This document shows positions 49,197 through 58,240 of a stretch of DNA of 64,000 bases, piece after piece. The position numbers and the translations under genes are program-made. The stretch spans positions 62,001 through 126,000 of the forward strand of contig PENC01000009.1 in NCBI GenBank assembly GCA_003674045.1, read 5' to 3'. This stretch comes from Streptomyces griseocarneus. GTDB taxonomy: Bacteria > Actinomycetota > Actinomycetes > Streptomycetales > Streptomycetaceae. Under the pieces are notes generated by a model. The model searched no databases. It worked only from the letters and a program-made list of their open reading frames with translations, and was not told the origin of the DNA. Each line of letters begins with the position of its first letter. Within the stretch, counting starts at the first letter, position 1.

Positions 49197-49607
49197 GAGG
49201 CAAAACCTCCCTATCCCTCATATTTGCGGCAAATATGAGGCGACCGTACGGCGCGCCCGCCCGTAGACGTGTCCACCACACGCTCGATACGCGCCCCGTC
49301 CGGAGGAAATTCGCGCATCCGTCGGACAGTGGCCGATACCCGTCGCTACGGTGGCGGCCCAGTGTGCACGCCGGACCATGCCCCTCTCACGCGTCCCCGC
49401 ATCACAACCGCATCACGAATCGCGCATCGTTCCTGCTCACCGCCACTCATCGCCGTTCAATGCCGTTCAGCACCGTTCAGCACCACCCACGCCGATCGTC
49501 ATCGCGCGCCTTCTTCGCCCGTACGGCCCCGTGCGTCTTCTCTTCCCCCGCACCGGGCGGAAGGAGCCCCGCATCCGCCTCCGTTCCGCGCTCCCGAGGA
49601 GCCCACG
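49197..49607. other. Divergent region between GH20 and OHCU decarboxylase genes
   Basis: 411 bases. Besides the palindrome at 49216-49240, it contains short direct repeats of CCGTTCAGCA near 49458-49485 and A/T-richer DNA around 49390-49450. An open frame runs through much of it into the decarboxylase gene, but has no credible start or protein-like composition. Confidence 0.4.
49216..49240. promoter_or_regulatory. Perfect 12-bp-arm palindrome upstream of the hexosaminidase gene
   Basis: CCTCATATTTGC (49216-49227) and its exact complement GCAAATATGAGG (49229-49240) are separated by one base. The stretch is AT-rich inside a genome of about 70% GC. It ends 20 bases upstream of the start codon, where a repressor would block initiation. 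I do not recognise it as a DasR site. Confidence 0.75.
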
Positions 49608-50150
49608 CTGCACGGACCCGCCCGCCACGGCCTCGACCGCCTGAACTCGGCGGCACCCGGCGCCGCCGAGGCCGCCCTGCTCGCCTGCTGCGGCAGCCGC
49701 CACTGGGCCCGGCAGCTCGCGGCCCACCGCCCGTACGCCGACCTGGCCGCCCTGCTCCGGGCCGCCGACCGGGCCGCCCACACCCTCACCCCCGCCGATC
49801 TCGCCGAGGCCCTGGCCGACGAGCACGGCCCGCACCCGGCCCTGGTCCGCCGCGCGGGCGCGGGCATACCCGACGGCTCCGCGGCGCTCACCGCCATACG
49901 CCGCGCCCAAGTGGCGTACGAGCACAGATTCGGCCATGCCTTCGTCATCTGCCTGGACGGCTGCCGCCCCGCCGAGACCCTCGGCCGTGTCCTCGCGGCG
50001 CTGCGTGCCCGGCTGTCGGGCACCGTCGAGGAGGAGGCCGCCGTCACCGCCGCCGAGCTCGCCCGGCTCGCCCGCGGACGGCTGGCCCGGCTGGCCCCCG
50101 ACACCCCGTGCGCCCGCGTCCACGACACCCGGCAGCCGTACGGCGCGTGA
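49608..50150 (+). CDS. OHCU decarboxylase (purine catabolism)
   Basis: A 180-residue all-helical enzyme that decarboxylates 2-oxo-4-hydroxy-4-carboxy-5-ureidoimidazoline to allantoin in uric acid breakdown. Family marks are GPHPALVRR (catalytic His region), then AQVAYEHRFGHAFVICLDG (the Y-E-x-R-F-G motif with the conserved Glu) and a helical tail. No ATG or GTG exists near the family's N-terminus; a CTG at 49608 with GAGGAG six bases upstream gives the expected length, so I propose CTG as start. No other urate genes are near. Confidence 0.75.
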   Translation: MHGPARHGLDRLNSAAPGAAEAALLACCGSRHWARQLAAHRPYADLAALLRAADRAAHTLTPADLAEALADEHGPHPALVRRAGAGIPDGSAALTAIRRAQVAYEHRFGHAFVICLDGCRPAETLGRVLAALRARLSGTVEEEAAVTAAELARLARGRLARLAPDTPCARVHDTRQPYGA

Positions 50151-50435
50151 CCCCCGCGACACCTGAACGGCGCACGGACCCACGGTTTACGACATAACGC
50201 CCGGACGCTCTGGAATCAGACGTTCCGTGATCTTCCCACCGTTCTCAAAGCCTCGCGAAAGCCCAGTTCAGGCCCGTAGGGCGGCCCGGACGGACCAGTG
50301 TGACGGGGCCCACTGACCCCGGGAAGAAGAACCGACAAGTCGTCGCTACGATGGCGAGGGCCGGTGGACCGTACCCGGCCGGGCCCGCTGACAGTGAAGC
50401 CGGCAGGCTCTGATCCCGCTCCCGGAGGGTTTTCC

Positions 50436-50816
50436 GTGCCGGCTGGAACGCTGTACCGCGGCCGGGAAGGCATGTGGTCATGGGTGGCTCATCGAGTCAC
50501 CGGCGTCCTCATTTTCTTCTTCCTGTTCGTGCACGTCCTCGACACCGCACTCGTACGCGTCTCGCCCGAGGCCTACGACGATGTCGTCGCGACGTACAAG
50601 ACACCCGTCGTCAACGTGATGGAGTACGGCCTCGTCGCCGCCATCCTCTTCCACGCGCTCAACGGCCTGCGGGTCGTCGCCGTGGACTTCTGGTCCAAGG
50701 GCGCGCGCCACCAGAAGAAGATGCTCTGGGCCGTCATGACCGTTTGGATCGTCCTGATGGCAGGTGCTTTCTACCCCGTGCTCCAGCACACGCTGCGCAC
50801 GCTGTTCGGGAGCTGA
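50436..50816 (+). CDS. sdhC: Succinate dehydrogenase cytochrome b556 subunit
   Basis: A 126-residue membrane subunit with three transmembrane helices. SWVAHRVTGVLIFFFLFVHVLD contains the Ser/Arg of the quinone site and a haem-ligand His, and NVMEYGLVAAILFHALNGLR the second His. It anchors the dehydrogenase and passes electrons to menaquinone. The start is GTG with GGAGGG seven bases upstream. First of four genes sdhCDAB. TACGAT near 50346 is a possible -10 box; no matching -35 is clear. Confidence 0.93.
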   Translation: MPAGTLYRGREGMWSWVAHRVTGVLIFFFLFVHVLDTALVRVSPEAYDDVVATYKTPVVNVMEYGLVAAILFHALNGLRVVAVDFWSKGARHQKKMLWAVMTVWIVLMAGAFYPVLQHTLRTLFGS

Positions 50817-50822
50817 CGCGAG

Positions 50823-51293
50823 ATGTCCGCTGACACCACCCCCGCCGTGAACGAGACCGTGTCGCTCTACGACGTGGACAACCCGGCCCCGGTCATCGAG
50901 CCGCCCCGCAAGCGCACCAAGAAGACGCCCAAGGCGACCCGCACCAACTTCGAGATGTACGGCTGGCTCTTCATGCGCCTGTCCGGCATCCTCCTGGTCG
51001 TGCTGGTCCTGGGGCACCTGCTGATCCAGCTGGTGCTCGACGGCGGCGTCACCAAGGTCGGCTTCGCCTTCGTGGCGGGCCGCTGGGCCTCGCCGTTCTG
51101 GCAGGCCTGGGACCTGATCATGCTGTGGCTGGCGATGCTGCACGGCGCCAACGGCCTGCGCACGGTCATCAACGACTACGCGGAGCGGCCGACGACCCGC
51201 TTCTGGCTGAAGAACCTGCTGTACGCGGCCACGGTGTTCACCGTCCTGCTGGGCACGCTGGTGATCTTCACCTTCGACCCGAACATCCGCTAG
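50823..51293 (+). CDS. sdhD: Succinate dehydrogenase membrane anchor subunit
   Basis: A 156-residue membrane protein, six bases after sdhC. The N-terminal 40 residues are hydrophilic and basic (RKRTKKTPKATRTN); three transmembrane helices follow (LFMRLSGILLVVLVLGHLLIQLVL, DLIMLWLAMLHGANGLRTVIND, LLYAATVFTVLLGTLVIF). HGANGLR mirrors the sdhC His segment. It completes the quinone- and haem-binding anchor of complex II. Confidence 0.92.
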   Translation: MSADTTPAVNETVSLYDVDNPAPVIEPPRKRTKKTPKATRTNFEMYGWLFMRLSGILLVVLVLGHLLIQLVLDGGVTKVGFAFVAGRWASPFWQAWDLIMLWLAMLHGANGLRTVINDYAERPTTRFWLKNLLYAATVFTVLLGTLVIFTFDPNIR

Positions 51294-51313
51294 AGCCCGG
51301 GGCTGACGCGACC

Positions 51314-53068
51314 ATGAAGATCCACAAGTACGACACCGTCATCGTCGGCGCCGGCGGCGCGGGCATGCGTGCCGCCATCGAGGCGACCAAGCGCAGCCGT
51401 ACCGCCGTGCTGACGAAGCTCTACCCCACCCGCTCCCACACGGGCGCCGCGCAGGGCGGCATGGCCGCCGCGCTGGCCAACGTGGAGGAGGACAACTGGG
51501 AGTGGCACACCTTCGACACGATCAAGGGCGGTGACTACCTGGTCGACCAGGACGCCGCCGAGATCCTGGCGAAGGAGGCCATCGACGCGGTCCTCGACCT
51601 GGAGAAGATGGGCCTGCCGTTCAACCGCACCCCGGACGGCACCATCGACCAGCGCCGCTTCGGCGGTCACTCCCGCAACCACGGCGAGGCCCCGGTCCGC
51701 CGTGCCTGCTACGCGGCCGACCGCACCGGCCACATGATCCTCCAGACGCTGTACCAGAACTGCGTCAAGGAGGGCGTGGAGTTCTTCAACGAGTTCTACG
51801 TCCTGGACCAGCTGATCACCGAGGTCGACGGCGTCAAGAAGTCGGCCGGTGTGGTGGCCTACGAGCTCGCCACCGGCGAGATCCACATCTTCCAGGCGAA
51901 GTCGGTCGTCTACGCCTCCGGCGGCACCGGCAAGTTCTTCAAGGTGACCTCCAACGCGCACACCCTGACCGGTGACGGCCAGGCCGCCTGCTACCGCCGC
52001 GGCCTGCCGCTGGAGGACATGGAGTTCTTCCAGTTCCACCCGACGGGCATCTGGCGCATGGGCATCCTGCTGACGGAGGGCGCCCGTGGTGAGGGCGGCA
52101 TCCTCCGCAACAAGGACGGCGAGCGCTTCATGGAGAAGTACGCGCCGGTCATGAAGGACCTCGCGTCGCGTGACGTCGTCTCGCGCTCCATCTACACGGA
52201 GATCCGCGAGGGCCGCGGCTGCGGTCCCGAGGGCGACCACGTCTACCTGGACCTCACCCACCTGCCGCCGGAGCAGCTGGACGCCAAGCTCCCGGACATC
52301 ACCGAGTTCGCGCGCACCTACCTCGGCATCGAGCCCTACACGGACCCGATCCCGATCCAGCCGACCGCGCACTACGCCATGGGCGGCATCCCGACCAACG
52401 TCCAGGGCGAGGTGCTGGCCGACAACGACACCGTCGTGCCCGGCCTGTTCGCCGCCGGCGAGGTCGCCTGCGTGTCGGTGCACGGCGCCAACCGCCTGGG
52501 CACCAACTCGCTGCTCGACATCAACGTCTTCGGCCGCCGCGCGGGCATCGCCGCCGCGGAGTACGCGCACAAGGCCGACTACGTCGAGCTGCCGGAGGAC
52601 CCGGCCGCGCTCGTCATCGAGACGGTCGAGAACCTGCGCAACTCCACCGGCAAGGAGCGGGTGGCCGAGCTGCGCAAGGAGCTCCAGGAGACCATGGACG
52701 CCAACGTCATGGTCTTCCGCACCGAGCAGACCATCAAGACGGCCGTCGAGAAGGTCGCCGAGCTGCGCGAGCGCTACAAGAACGTGTCCGTCCAGGACAA
52801 GGGCAAGCGCTTCAACACCGACCTGCTGGAGGCCATCGAGCTGGGCAACCTGCTCGACCTGGCCGAGGTGATGGCCGTGTCCGCGCTGGCGCGCAAGGAG
52901 TCCCGCGGCGGTCACTACCGCGAGGACTACCCGAACCGCGACGACGTCAACTTCATGCGGCACACCATGGCGTACCGCGAGACGGACGCCTCCGGCAAGG
53001 ACAGTGTCCGCCTCGACTACAAGCCGGTCGTGCAGACCCGCTACCAGCCGATGGAGCGTAAGTACTGA
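51314..53068 (+). CDS. sdhA: Succinate dehydrogenase flavoprotein subunit
   Basis: A 584-residue FAD subunit that oxidises succinate to fumarate in the TCA cycle. DTVIVGAGGAGMRAAIEA is the dinucleotide-binding site, RSHTGAAQGGMAAAL holds the FAD-linked His, and FQFHPTGIW and the C-terminal GGIPTN and HGANRLGTNSLLD are active-site segments. The start is at MKIHKYD, 20 bases after sdhD; upstream in-frame residues belong to the sdhD region. Its TGA shares one base with the ATG of sdhB. Confidence 0.97.
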   Translation: MKIHKYDTVIVGAGGAGMRAAIEATKRSRTAVLTKLYPTRSHTGAAQGGMAAALANVEEDNWEWHTFDTIKGGDYLVDQDAAEILAKEAIDAVLDLEKMGLPFNRTPDGTIDQRRFGGHSRNHGEAPVRRACYAADRTGHMILQTLYQNCVKEGVEFFNEFYVLDQLITEVDGVKKSAGVVAYELATGEIHIFQAKSVVYASGGTGKFFKVTSNAHTLTGDGQAACYRRGLPLEDMEFFQFHPTGIWRMGILLTEGARGEGGILRNKDGERFMEKYAPVMKDLASRDVVSRSIYTEIREGRGCGPEGDHVYLDLTHLPPEQLDAKLPDITEFARTYLGIEPYTDPIPIQPTAHYAMGGIPTNVQGEVLADNDTVVPGLFAAGEVACVSVHGANRLGTNSLLDINVFGRRAGIAAAEYAHKADYVELPEDPAALVIETVENLRNSTGKERVAELRKELQETMDANVMVFRTEQTIKTAVEKVAELRERYKNVSVQDKGKRFNTDLLEAIELGNLLDLAEVMAVSALARKESRGGHYREDYPNRDDVNFMRHTMAYRETDASGKDSVRLDYKPVVQTRYQPMERKY

Positions 53069-53826
53069 TGAGCACCGCGACGCTCGACAAGCTCGAGGCC
53101 GAGGCGCAGACCTCGCACAACATCAAGGTGACCTTCCGCATCCGCCGGTTCAACCCGGAGGTGGCGGCCGAGGCGACCTGGCAGGACTTCGAGGTCGAGA
53201 TCGACCCGAAGGAGCGCGTGCTCGACGGTCTCCACAAGATCAAGTGGGACCACGACGGCACGCTGACCTTCCGGCGCTCCTGCGCGCACGGCATCTGCGG
53301 CTCCGACGCCATGCGGATCAACGGCAAGAACCGCCTGGCGTGCAAGACGCTGATCAAGGACATCAACCCGGCCAAGCCGATCACGGTCGAGCCCATCAAG
53401 GGCCTCACGGTCCTGAAGGACCTCGTGGTCGACATGGAGCCGTTCTTCCAGGCGTACCGCGACGTCATGCCGTTCCTCATCACCAAGGGGAACGAGCCGA
53501 CCCGTGAGCGCCGGCAGTCCGCCGAGGACCGCGAGCGGTTCGACGACACCACCAAGTGCATCCTGTGCGCGGCGTGCACGTCGTCCTGCCCGGTCTTCTG
53601 GAACGACGGCCAGTACTTCGGCCCGGCGGCGATCGTCAACGCCCACCGCTTCATCTTCGACTCGCGCGACGAGGCCGGTGAGCAGCGGCTGGAGATCCTG
53701 AACGACAAGGACGGCGTGTGGCGCTGCCGCACGACGTTCAACTGCACCGACGCGTGCCCGCGTGGCATCGAGGTCACCAAGGCGATCCAGGAAGTGAAGC
53801 GTGCGCTGATCACGCGCCGCTTCTGA
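53068..53826 (+). CDS. sdhB: Succinate dehydrogenase iron-sulfur subunit
   Basis: A 252-residue subunit that carries three Fe-S clusters. The [2Fe-2S] ligands are in SCAHGICGSDAM and LACKTL. The [4Fe-4S] and [3Fe-4S] ligands are in CILCAACTSSCP and CTDACPRG. The first residues are a hydrophilic Streptomyces-type extension. It starts one base inside the sdhA stop. A strong terminator follows 20 bases after its stop. Confidence 0.97.
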   Translation: MSTATLDKLEAEAQTSHNIKVTFRIRRFNPEVAAEATWQDFEVEIDPKERVLDGLHKIKWDHDGTLTFRRSCAHGICGSDAMRINGKNRLACKTLIKDINPAKPITVEPIKGLTVLKDLVVDMEPFFQAYRDVMPFLITKGNEPTRERRQSAEDRERFDDTTKCILCAACTSSCPVFWNDGQYFGPAAIVNAHRFIFDSRDEAGEQRLEILNDKDGVWRCRTTFNCTDACPRGIEVTKAIQEVKRALITRRF

Positions 53827-53844
53827 TCCGCAGGTCGTTTCGCG

Positions 53845-53878
53845 AAGGGCCCGCTCCCGTGAAGGGGAGCGGGCCCTT
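53845..53878 (+). terminator. Terminator of the sdhCDAB operon
   Basis: A perfect 14-bp stem (53845-53858 AAGGGCCCGCTCCC with 53865-53878) and a 6-base loop start 18 bases after the sdhB stop. There is no long T-run, as is usual in Streptomyces. Confidence 0.8.
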
Positions 53879-53941
53879 CCGCGTTCTCGGGTCCCTGCTT
53901 TCCTTGACCTTGACATGGCGTCACATGGCAGGCTCGGCCCC

Positions 53942-54727
53942 ATGACGACACAGCTCCCGATATCCCTTTCGGCCGCCGTGCGCGGCTCCGGCCCCGGCGT
54001 GCTGCTGGCCCATGGCGCGGGCGGCAGCATCGCGGGCAACTACACGACGCTGATCCCCTCGCTGGCCGTGGGCCACACCGTGGTCGCGCCCGACTTCCCC
54101 GGCTCCGGGGCCACTCCGCGCGCGGAGCTGCTCACCGTCGACCTGCTGGCCGAGGCGCTGGTGGCACAGGCGGACGCGGCGGGCCTGGAGACGTTCACCG
54201 TGATCGGCTATTCGATGGGCACCATGGTGTCCGTACGGATCGCGGCCCGGTACCCCGAGCGGGTGCGGGGGCTGGTGCTCACCGCGGGCCTGCCCAGGGC
54301 CGACAACAAGACGCGGGCCGCGCTCGACGTGTGGCGGAAGCTGATGGAGGACGGCGACCTGGAGGCGTTCGCCCGGTTCAACGCGACGGTCGGCTTCAGC
54401 CCCGACTACCTCAACGCGCTGCCGGAGGACCAGCTCCGCACCTTCTACTCGATCATGATCAAGGGCATCCCGGCGGGCGCCGCCGAGCAGGCGGCCGTGG
54501 TGCAGAACGGCGACGTCACGGCGGACCTGGCGGGCATCTCCGTACCCACCCTCGTCATCGCCCCGACCCTGGACGCCCTCGTACCGCCCGGCAACTCCCG
54601 CATCCTGGCGGACGCCATCCCGGGCGCGGAGTACGCCGAGCTGAGGACGGGCCACGTCGTCATGGCGGAGCGCCCGAAGGAGTGGCAGGACCTGATCCTG
54701 TCGTTCCTGCGGCGGCACGGACTCTGA
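53942..54727 (+). CDS. Alpha/beta-fold hydrolase
   Basis: A 261-residue cytosolic hydrolase. HGAGGS forms the oxyanion hole, GYSMGT is the nucleophile elbow (Ser), and the C-terminal PTLDALVPP and TGHVVMAERP hold the Asp and His. It belongs to the broad esterase/peroxidase/C-C hydrolase group, so the substrate is unknown. The start at MTTQLPIS follows the sdh terminator by about 60 bases, so it is an independent unit. Confidence 0.88.
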   Translation: MTTQLPISLSAAVRGSGPGVLLAHGAGGSIAGNYTTLIPSLAVGHTVVAPDFPGSGATPRAELLTVDLLAEALVAQADAAGLETFTVIGYSMGTMVSVRIAARYPERVRGLVLTAGLPRADNKTRAALDVWRKLMEDGDLEAFARFNATVGFSPDYLNALPEDQLRTFYSIMIKGIPAGAAEQAAVVQNGDVTADLAGISVPTLVIAPTLDALVPPGNSRILADAIPGAEYAELRTGHVVMAERPKEWQDLILSFLRRHGL

Positions 54728-54757
54728 CACAGCGTCACCCCTCTGCCGGGGCCCGGC

Positions 54758-56329
54758 TCACATACGGGCGAGCTGCCACAGGCGCCAGGTGCCCGTGCCG
54801 TCGGAGAGGTATTCGGTGCCGGAGATGTCGGCGTCGCCGAGGACGTACTCCTTCTTCTGCCAGAGGGGTACGAGGGGGACGTCCTCGGCGATGATCTTCT
54901 GGATGGCGCGGAAGTCGTCGGCGGTGCGGATGCGCTGCGCCTCGCGCTGGGTGGCGCGGATGAGGCGTTCCACGCGGTCGCTGGTGTAGCCGGAGTGGAG
55001 GGGCGAGTCCTTGCCGACGACGGACGTGGTGAAGGTGTCCGGGTCGGGGAAGTCCGCGAGCCAGCTCACGAGATACGTGTCGTACGCGCCCCGGGCGTAG
55101 CCCTGGAGGAATTCCTTCCACTCCACGTGCCGGGTGTGCACCCGGAACAGGCCGGTGTCCTCCAGCTGCCGTTTCAGCAGGGCCGCTTCCGCGTCGGTGG
55201 CGGCGCCCTGCGAATAGGCGAGGCCGAAGCCGACGGGGACGGAGATGCCCGCCTGGCGCAGCAGGGTACGGGCGCGCTGTGGGTCGGGGGTGGGGTAGGC
55301 GTCGAAGAAGGAGGTGGAGTGGCCGGTGAGGCCCTGGGGGACGAGCGCGTAGAGCGGTTCGACGGTACGCAGGTGGACATCGCGCGCGAGCGCCTCGCGG
55401 TCGACGACCGTCGCGACGGCCTGCCGTATCGCGACGTCCTGCACGGGCGAGCCGTCCCGTAGGTTGAAGACGAGCGAGCGGGCCGCGGAGCCCGAGGACT
55501 CCATCAGCTTCACGCTGGAGTCGGCCGGGGACTGCCGGGCGATGTCGGCCGGGGGCAGCTGTCGCCCGGCGACCTCGACGGCCCGCTTCCGCCATGCCTC
55601 GCTGAGCTGCGCGGGGCCCGCGAAATAGCGCACGGTGACGGCGCTGCCCTTGGGTTTGACGGCACCCTTGTAGTGCCCGGCGGGCTCCAGGCGGGCGCTC
55701 GACCCCGGCTCGTAGGAGTCGAGTTCGTACGGGCCGGAGCCGTCGGCCTCGGTGCCGGAGCGGAGGGCGTCGGCGGGGTAGCGGGTGGCGTCCACGATCG
55801 CCCCGGCGCCGGTGGCCAGCTTGAACGGGAAGGTGGCGTCCGGCGCCCGCAGCCGGAAGGTGACGGTCCGGTCGGTCGTGTCGACGGTGTCCAGCGTCTC
55901 GAACAGGGCGGCCGGGCCCTGCGGCGCGTTGATCCGCCGGATGCGGTCGAAGGAGAACTTCACGTCCTTCGTCGTCACCTCGTCGCCGTTGCCGAACCTC
56001 AGGCCCTCGCGCAGGGTGCACCCATAGGTACGCAGGTCGTCGCCCTGGAAGCCGCAGCGGCTCGCCGCGTCGGGCACCGGGGTGGTGGAGCCGGAGGTGT
56101 ACGTCAGCAGCGACTGGTAGAGGTTGCCGATCAGCGCCCAGGAGCCGATGTCGTAGGCACCCGCCGGGTCGAGCGAGGTGACGGTGTCGGTGGTGCCGAC
56201 CGTGATCGGGCCGTCGTCGCCCTCCCCCGGGTCCGTCAGCCCGCAGCCCGTGGCCACCGCCGCCAGCAACAGCGCCCCGGCCGCCGCGAACACCGCCCGC
56301 GCACCCGTGGATAACCGTCCCCCGCGCAT
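54758..56329 (-). CDS. ABC-transporter solute-binding lipoprotein (peptide/OppA type)
   Basis: A 523-residue lipoprotein. The signal ends in LAAVATGC, so it is anchored on the outer face of the membrane. It belongs to SBP family 5, which binds oligopeptides, nickel or similar ligands (PITVGTTDTVTSLDPAGAYD at the start, TLREGLRFGNGDEVTTKDVKFSFDRI as family signature). No permease or ATPase is encoded next to it, so it is an orphan in this window. The start at MRGGRLS was preferred; a GTG two codons earlier is open. Confidence 0.9.
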   Translation of the reverse strand: MRGGRLSTGARAVFAAAGALLLAAVATGCGLTDPGEGDDGPITVGTTDTVTSLDPAGAYDIGSWALIGNLYQSLLTYTSGSTTPVPDAASRCGFQGDDLRTYGCTLREGLRFGNGDEVTTKDVKFSFDRIRRINAPQGPAALFETLDTVDTTDRTVTFRLRAPDATFPFKLATGAGAIVDATRYPADALRSGTEADGSGPYELDSYEPGSSARLEPAGHYKGAVKPKGSAVTVRYFAGPAQLSEAWRKRAVEVAGRQLPPADIARQSPADSSVKLMESSGSAARSLVFNLRDGSPVQDVAIRQAVATVVDREALARDVHLRTVEPLYALVPQGLTGHSTSFFDAYPTPDPQRARTLLRQAGISVPVGFGLAYSQGAATDAEAALLKRQLEDTGLFRVHTRHVEWKEFLQGYARGAYDTYLVSWLADFPDPDTFTTSVVGKDSPLHSGYTSDRVERLIRATQREAQRIRTADDFRAIQKIIAEDVPLVPLWQKKEYVLGDADISGTEYLSDGTGTWRLWQLARM

Positions 56330-56457
56330 CCCCACGCCCCCTCCGCCCGGTGATGCGCATCACCCAAACACACGATCGCCCGTACGTCCCGGGAATCGGT
56401 CAAGCGAACGGAGGCGACCGGGCGGAGCGGCCGGAGTTGTCCCGCTATGGACGACGG

Positions 56458-56757
56458 CTATGAGCTGCGTCGCAGCGCGCGTACACCGCGCAACCCCACG
56501 AGCCCCACGGCCGTCCCCAGAAGAAACGAGGTGATCGCGAGCGTGAGATGCACCCAGAAGTAAGCGGTCGGGTTGCCCGCGTCGTCGAAGGCGAGCCCGC
56601 TGCCGTCCTTCCATAGATTCTTCGCGAAAGTGACCCAGATGACCCAGCTCCAGACGCCGAAGGCGAGCAGGAACCAGGACACGGGGCGGGTGAGGACCGC
56701 CGGGGAACCGGAGGCCTCGGAGACGGGCGCGGCGTCCGTGGAGGGGGTTGTCTGCAT
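56458..56757 (-). CDS. SCO4848-family small membrane protein
   Basis: A 99-residue protein with two transmembrane helices (PVSWFLLAFGVWSWVIWVTFAKNL and WVHLTLAITSFLLGTAVGLVGLRGV) and a disordered Ser/Ala-rich N-terminus. It matches my memory of the SCO4848 family, conserved in Streptomyces, and it is divergent from the D-Ala-D-Ala carboxypeptidase as in S. coelicolor. Function unknown. The start at MQTTPST gives the family's length. Confidence 0.85.
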   Translation of the reverse strand: MQTTPSTDAAPVSEASGSPAVLTRPVSWFLLAFGVWSWVIWVTFAKNLWKDGSGLAFDDAGNPTAYFWVHLTLAITSFLLGTAVGLVGLRGVRALRRSS

Positions 56758-56869
56758 GGATCCCAGTATGCGTTTGGCGGCCCGGACTCCCCCTATCGGG
56801 TCTGCGGCCGGGGAACACTCCGGTGAGGCGCCATCCACAGTCCGTGGGCGGCGGGGTACGTTCACGGAC

Positions 56870-58120
56870 GTGCCGACGACATCACACCCCCCGCGGTACG
56901 CCGCGAAGCGCCGCTACCGCCCCGCCCTCGCGGCGGCCGCCTCGTTGCTCCTCTCCGCGCTCAGCACCGTTCCCGCCGCAGCCGACACCAACAACCCGGC
57001 CGACGGCAGGGGGGCGCCGAAGACCCCGCCCGCGCGCATGTCCACCGTGGGCGGCGAGCTGCTGGGCAAGCCCGGCACCCAGGTACAGCTGGAGGCGGGC
57101 GCGCCACAGCTGCCCAAGGACATCACCGGGCGCTCCTGGCTGGTCGCCGACGCCGAGTCCGGCGAGATCCTCGCCTCGCACAACGCGCACTGGCAGCTGC
57201 CCCCGGCCTCCACGCTGAAGATGCTGTTCGCCGACACCGTGCTGCCGAAGCTCCCCCGGGACAAGGTGCACAAGGTCGCGGCGTCCGACCTGGCAGGCAT
57301 GGGCGCGGGCAGCAGCGCCGTCGGCGTCCACGAGGGCTCCAACTACTCCGTCCACGACCTGTGGCTCGGCGTCTTCCTGCGGTCGGGCAACGACGCGGTG
57401 CGGGTGCTCTCCACGATGAACGGCGGCATCCCGCAGACCGTCAGGGACATGCAGGCGCACGCGAACGACCTCCAGGCGAACGACACCCACGTCGTCAGCC
57501 CCGACGGCTACGACGCGGAGGGCCAGGTCTCCAGCGCGTACGACCTGACGCTGTTCGCCCGTTCGGGTCTGCAGAAGGCCGACTTCCGGGAGTACTGCTC
57601 GACGGTGAGCGCCCAGTTCCCGGAGGAGGAGAAGCCGGGCGAGAAGCGGAAGTCGGCCACGATCGTCAACACCAACCGGCTGCTCACCGGGCAGGGCGTG
57701 CCCGCGTACAAGGGCATGGCCGGGGTGAAGAACGGCTCCACCACGAACGCGGGCAACACCTTCACCGGCGTCGCCCAGCACGACGGCCGCAAGCTGCTCG
57801 TCACCGTCATGAACCCGGAGAAGGCCGAGCCGTACGAGGTCTACACCGAGACCGCGAAGCTGCTCGACTGGGGCTTCGAGGCCGCCGGGCACGTCAAGCC
57901 GGTGGGCGTCCTCGTCCCGCCCAAGGGCACGGCGGGCAAGTCCGGCGACGCGGCGGGACGGCCGTCGGCCGACAGCACGCAGGCTTCCGTCGCCGGGGGT
58001 GGCGGCGGGATGTGGACGGCGGTGGGCATCGCGGGCGGCGTGCTCGCCGCGCTGGCTGTGGCGGGGGTTGTGGTGCATCGCCGTCATCCCCTGCCGGAGC
58101 TTGTGCGCCGCAAGCGCTGA
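56870..58120 (+). CDS. D-alanyl-D-alanine carboxypeptidase (penicillin-binding protein)
   Basis: A 416-residue exported enzyme that trims the terminal D-Ala of peptidoglycan stem peptides. A Sec signal (residues 1-38, LAAAASLLLSALSTVPAAADT) is followed by the S11 peptidase domain with S114-T-L-K117, the SGN motif S172-G-N174 and K-N-G (VKNGSTT). A C-terminal transmembrane helix (TAVGIAGGVLAALAVAGVVV) with a basic tail RRKR anchors it. The start is GTG, with the frame open further upstream. Confidence 0.92.
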   Translation: MPTTSHPPRYAAKRRYRPALAAAASLLLSALSTVPAAADTNNPADGRGAPKTPPARMSTVGGELLGKPGTQVQLEAGAPQLPKDITGRSWLVADAESGEILASHNAHWQLPPASTLKMLFADTVLPKLPRDKVHKVAASDLAGMGAGSSAVGVHEGSNYSVHDLWLGVFLRSGNDAVRVLSTMNGGIPQTVRDMQAHANDLQANDTHVVSPDGYDAEGQVSSAYDLTLFARSGLQKADFREYCSTVSAQFPEEEKPGEKRKSATIVNTNRLLTGQGVPAYKGMAGVKNGSTTNAGNTFTGVAQHDGRKLLVTVMNPEKAEPYEVYTETAKLLDWGFEAAGHVKPVGVLVPPKGTAGKSGDAAGRPSADSTQASVAGGGGGMWTAVGIAGGVLAALAVAGVVVHRRHPLPELVRRKR

Positions 58121-58125
58121 GGTTT

Positions 58126-58142
58126 CGGGGGCTCCGCCCCCG
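58126..58142. terminator. Bidirectional GC hairpin between convergent genes
   Basis: CGGGGGC (58126-58132) pairs with GCCCCCG (58136-58142) over a TCC loop, right after the carboxypeptidase stop and facing the YihY-like gene from the other side. Confidence 0.55.
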
Positions 58143-58154
58143 GGCCCCTGGTGC

Positions 58155-58240
58155 GCCTATTGGGGTGCCCCGCAAACCCGGTGTGCGCCTACAGGTCGTC
58201 TACGGCTGGTCGCGCAGTTCCCCGCGCCCCTGAAGGGGCG
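58155..58240. repeat. Interspersed repeat copy at the yihY-like 3' end
   Basis: Contains CTATTGGGGTGCCCCG and CGCGCAGTTCCCCGCGCCCC, landmarks of the repeat family. It supplies the last codons of the YihY-like gene (product end QGRGELRDQP). Confidence 0.7.

Noticed and set aside
45411..49238. Long rightward open frame (1275 codons) opposite the glycosyltransferase and GH20 genes
   Set aside because: Same reason: it mirrors codon bias of the genes on the other strand, has no domain, and runs through repeat copies.
49269..49607. 113-residue N-terminal extension of the OHCU decarboxylase
   Set aside because: Arg/Ser/Pro-rich, covers A/T-richer intergenic DNA with short repeats, and family members start near the proposed CTG.
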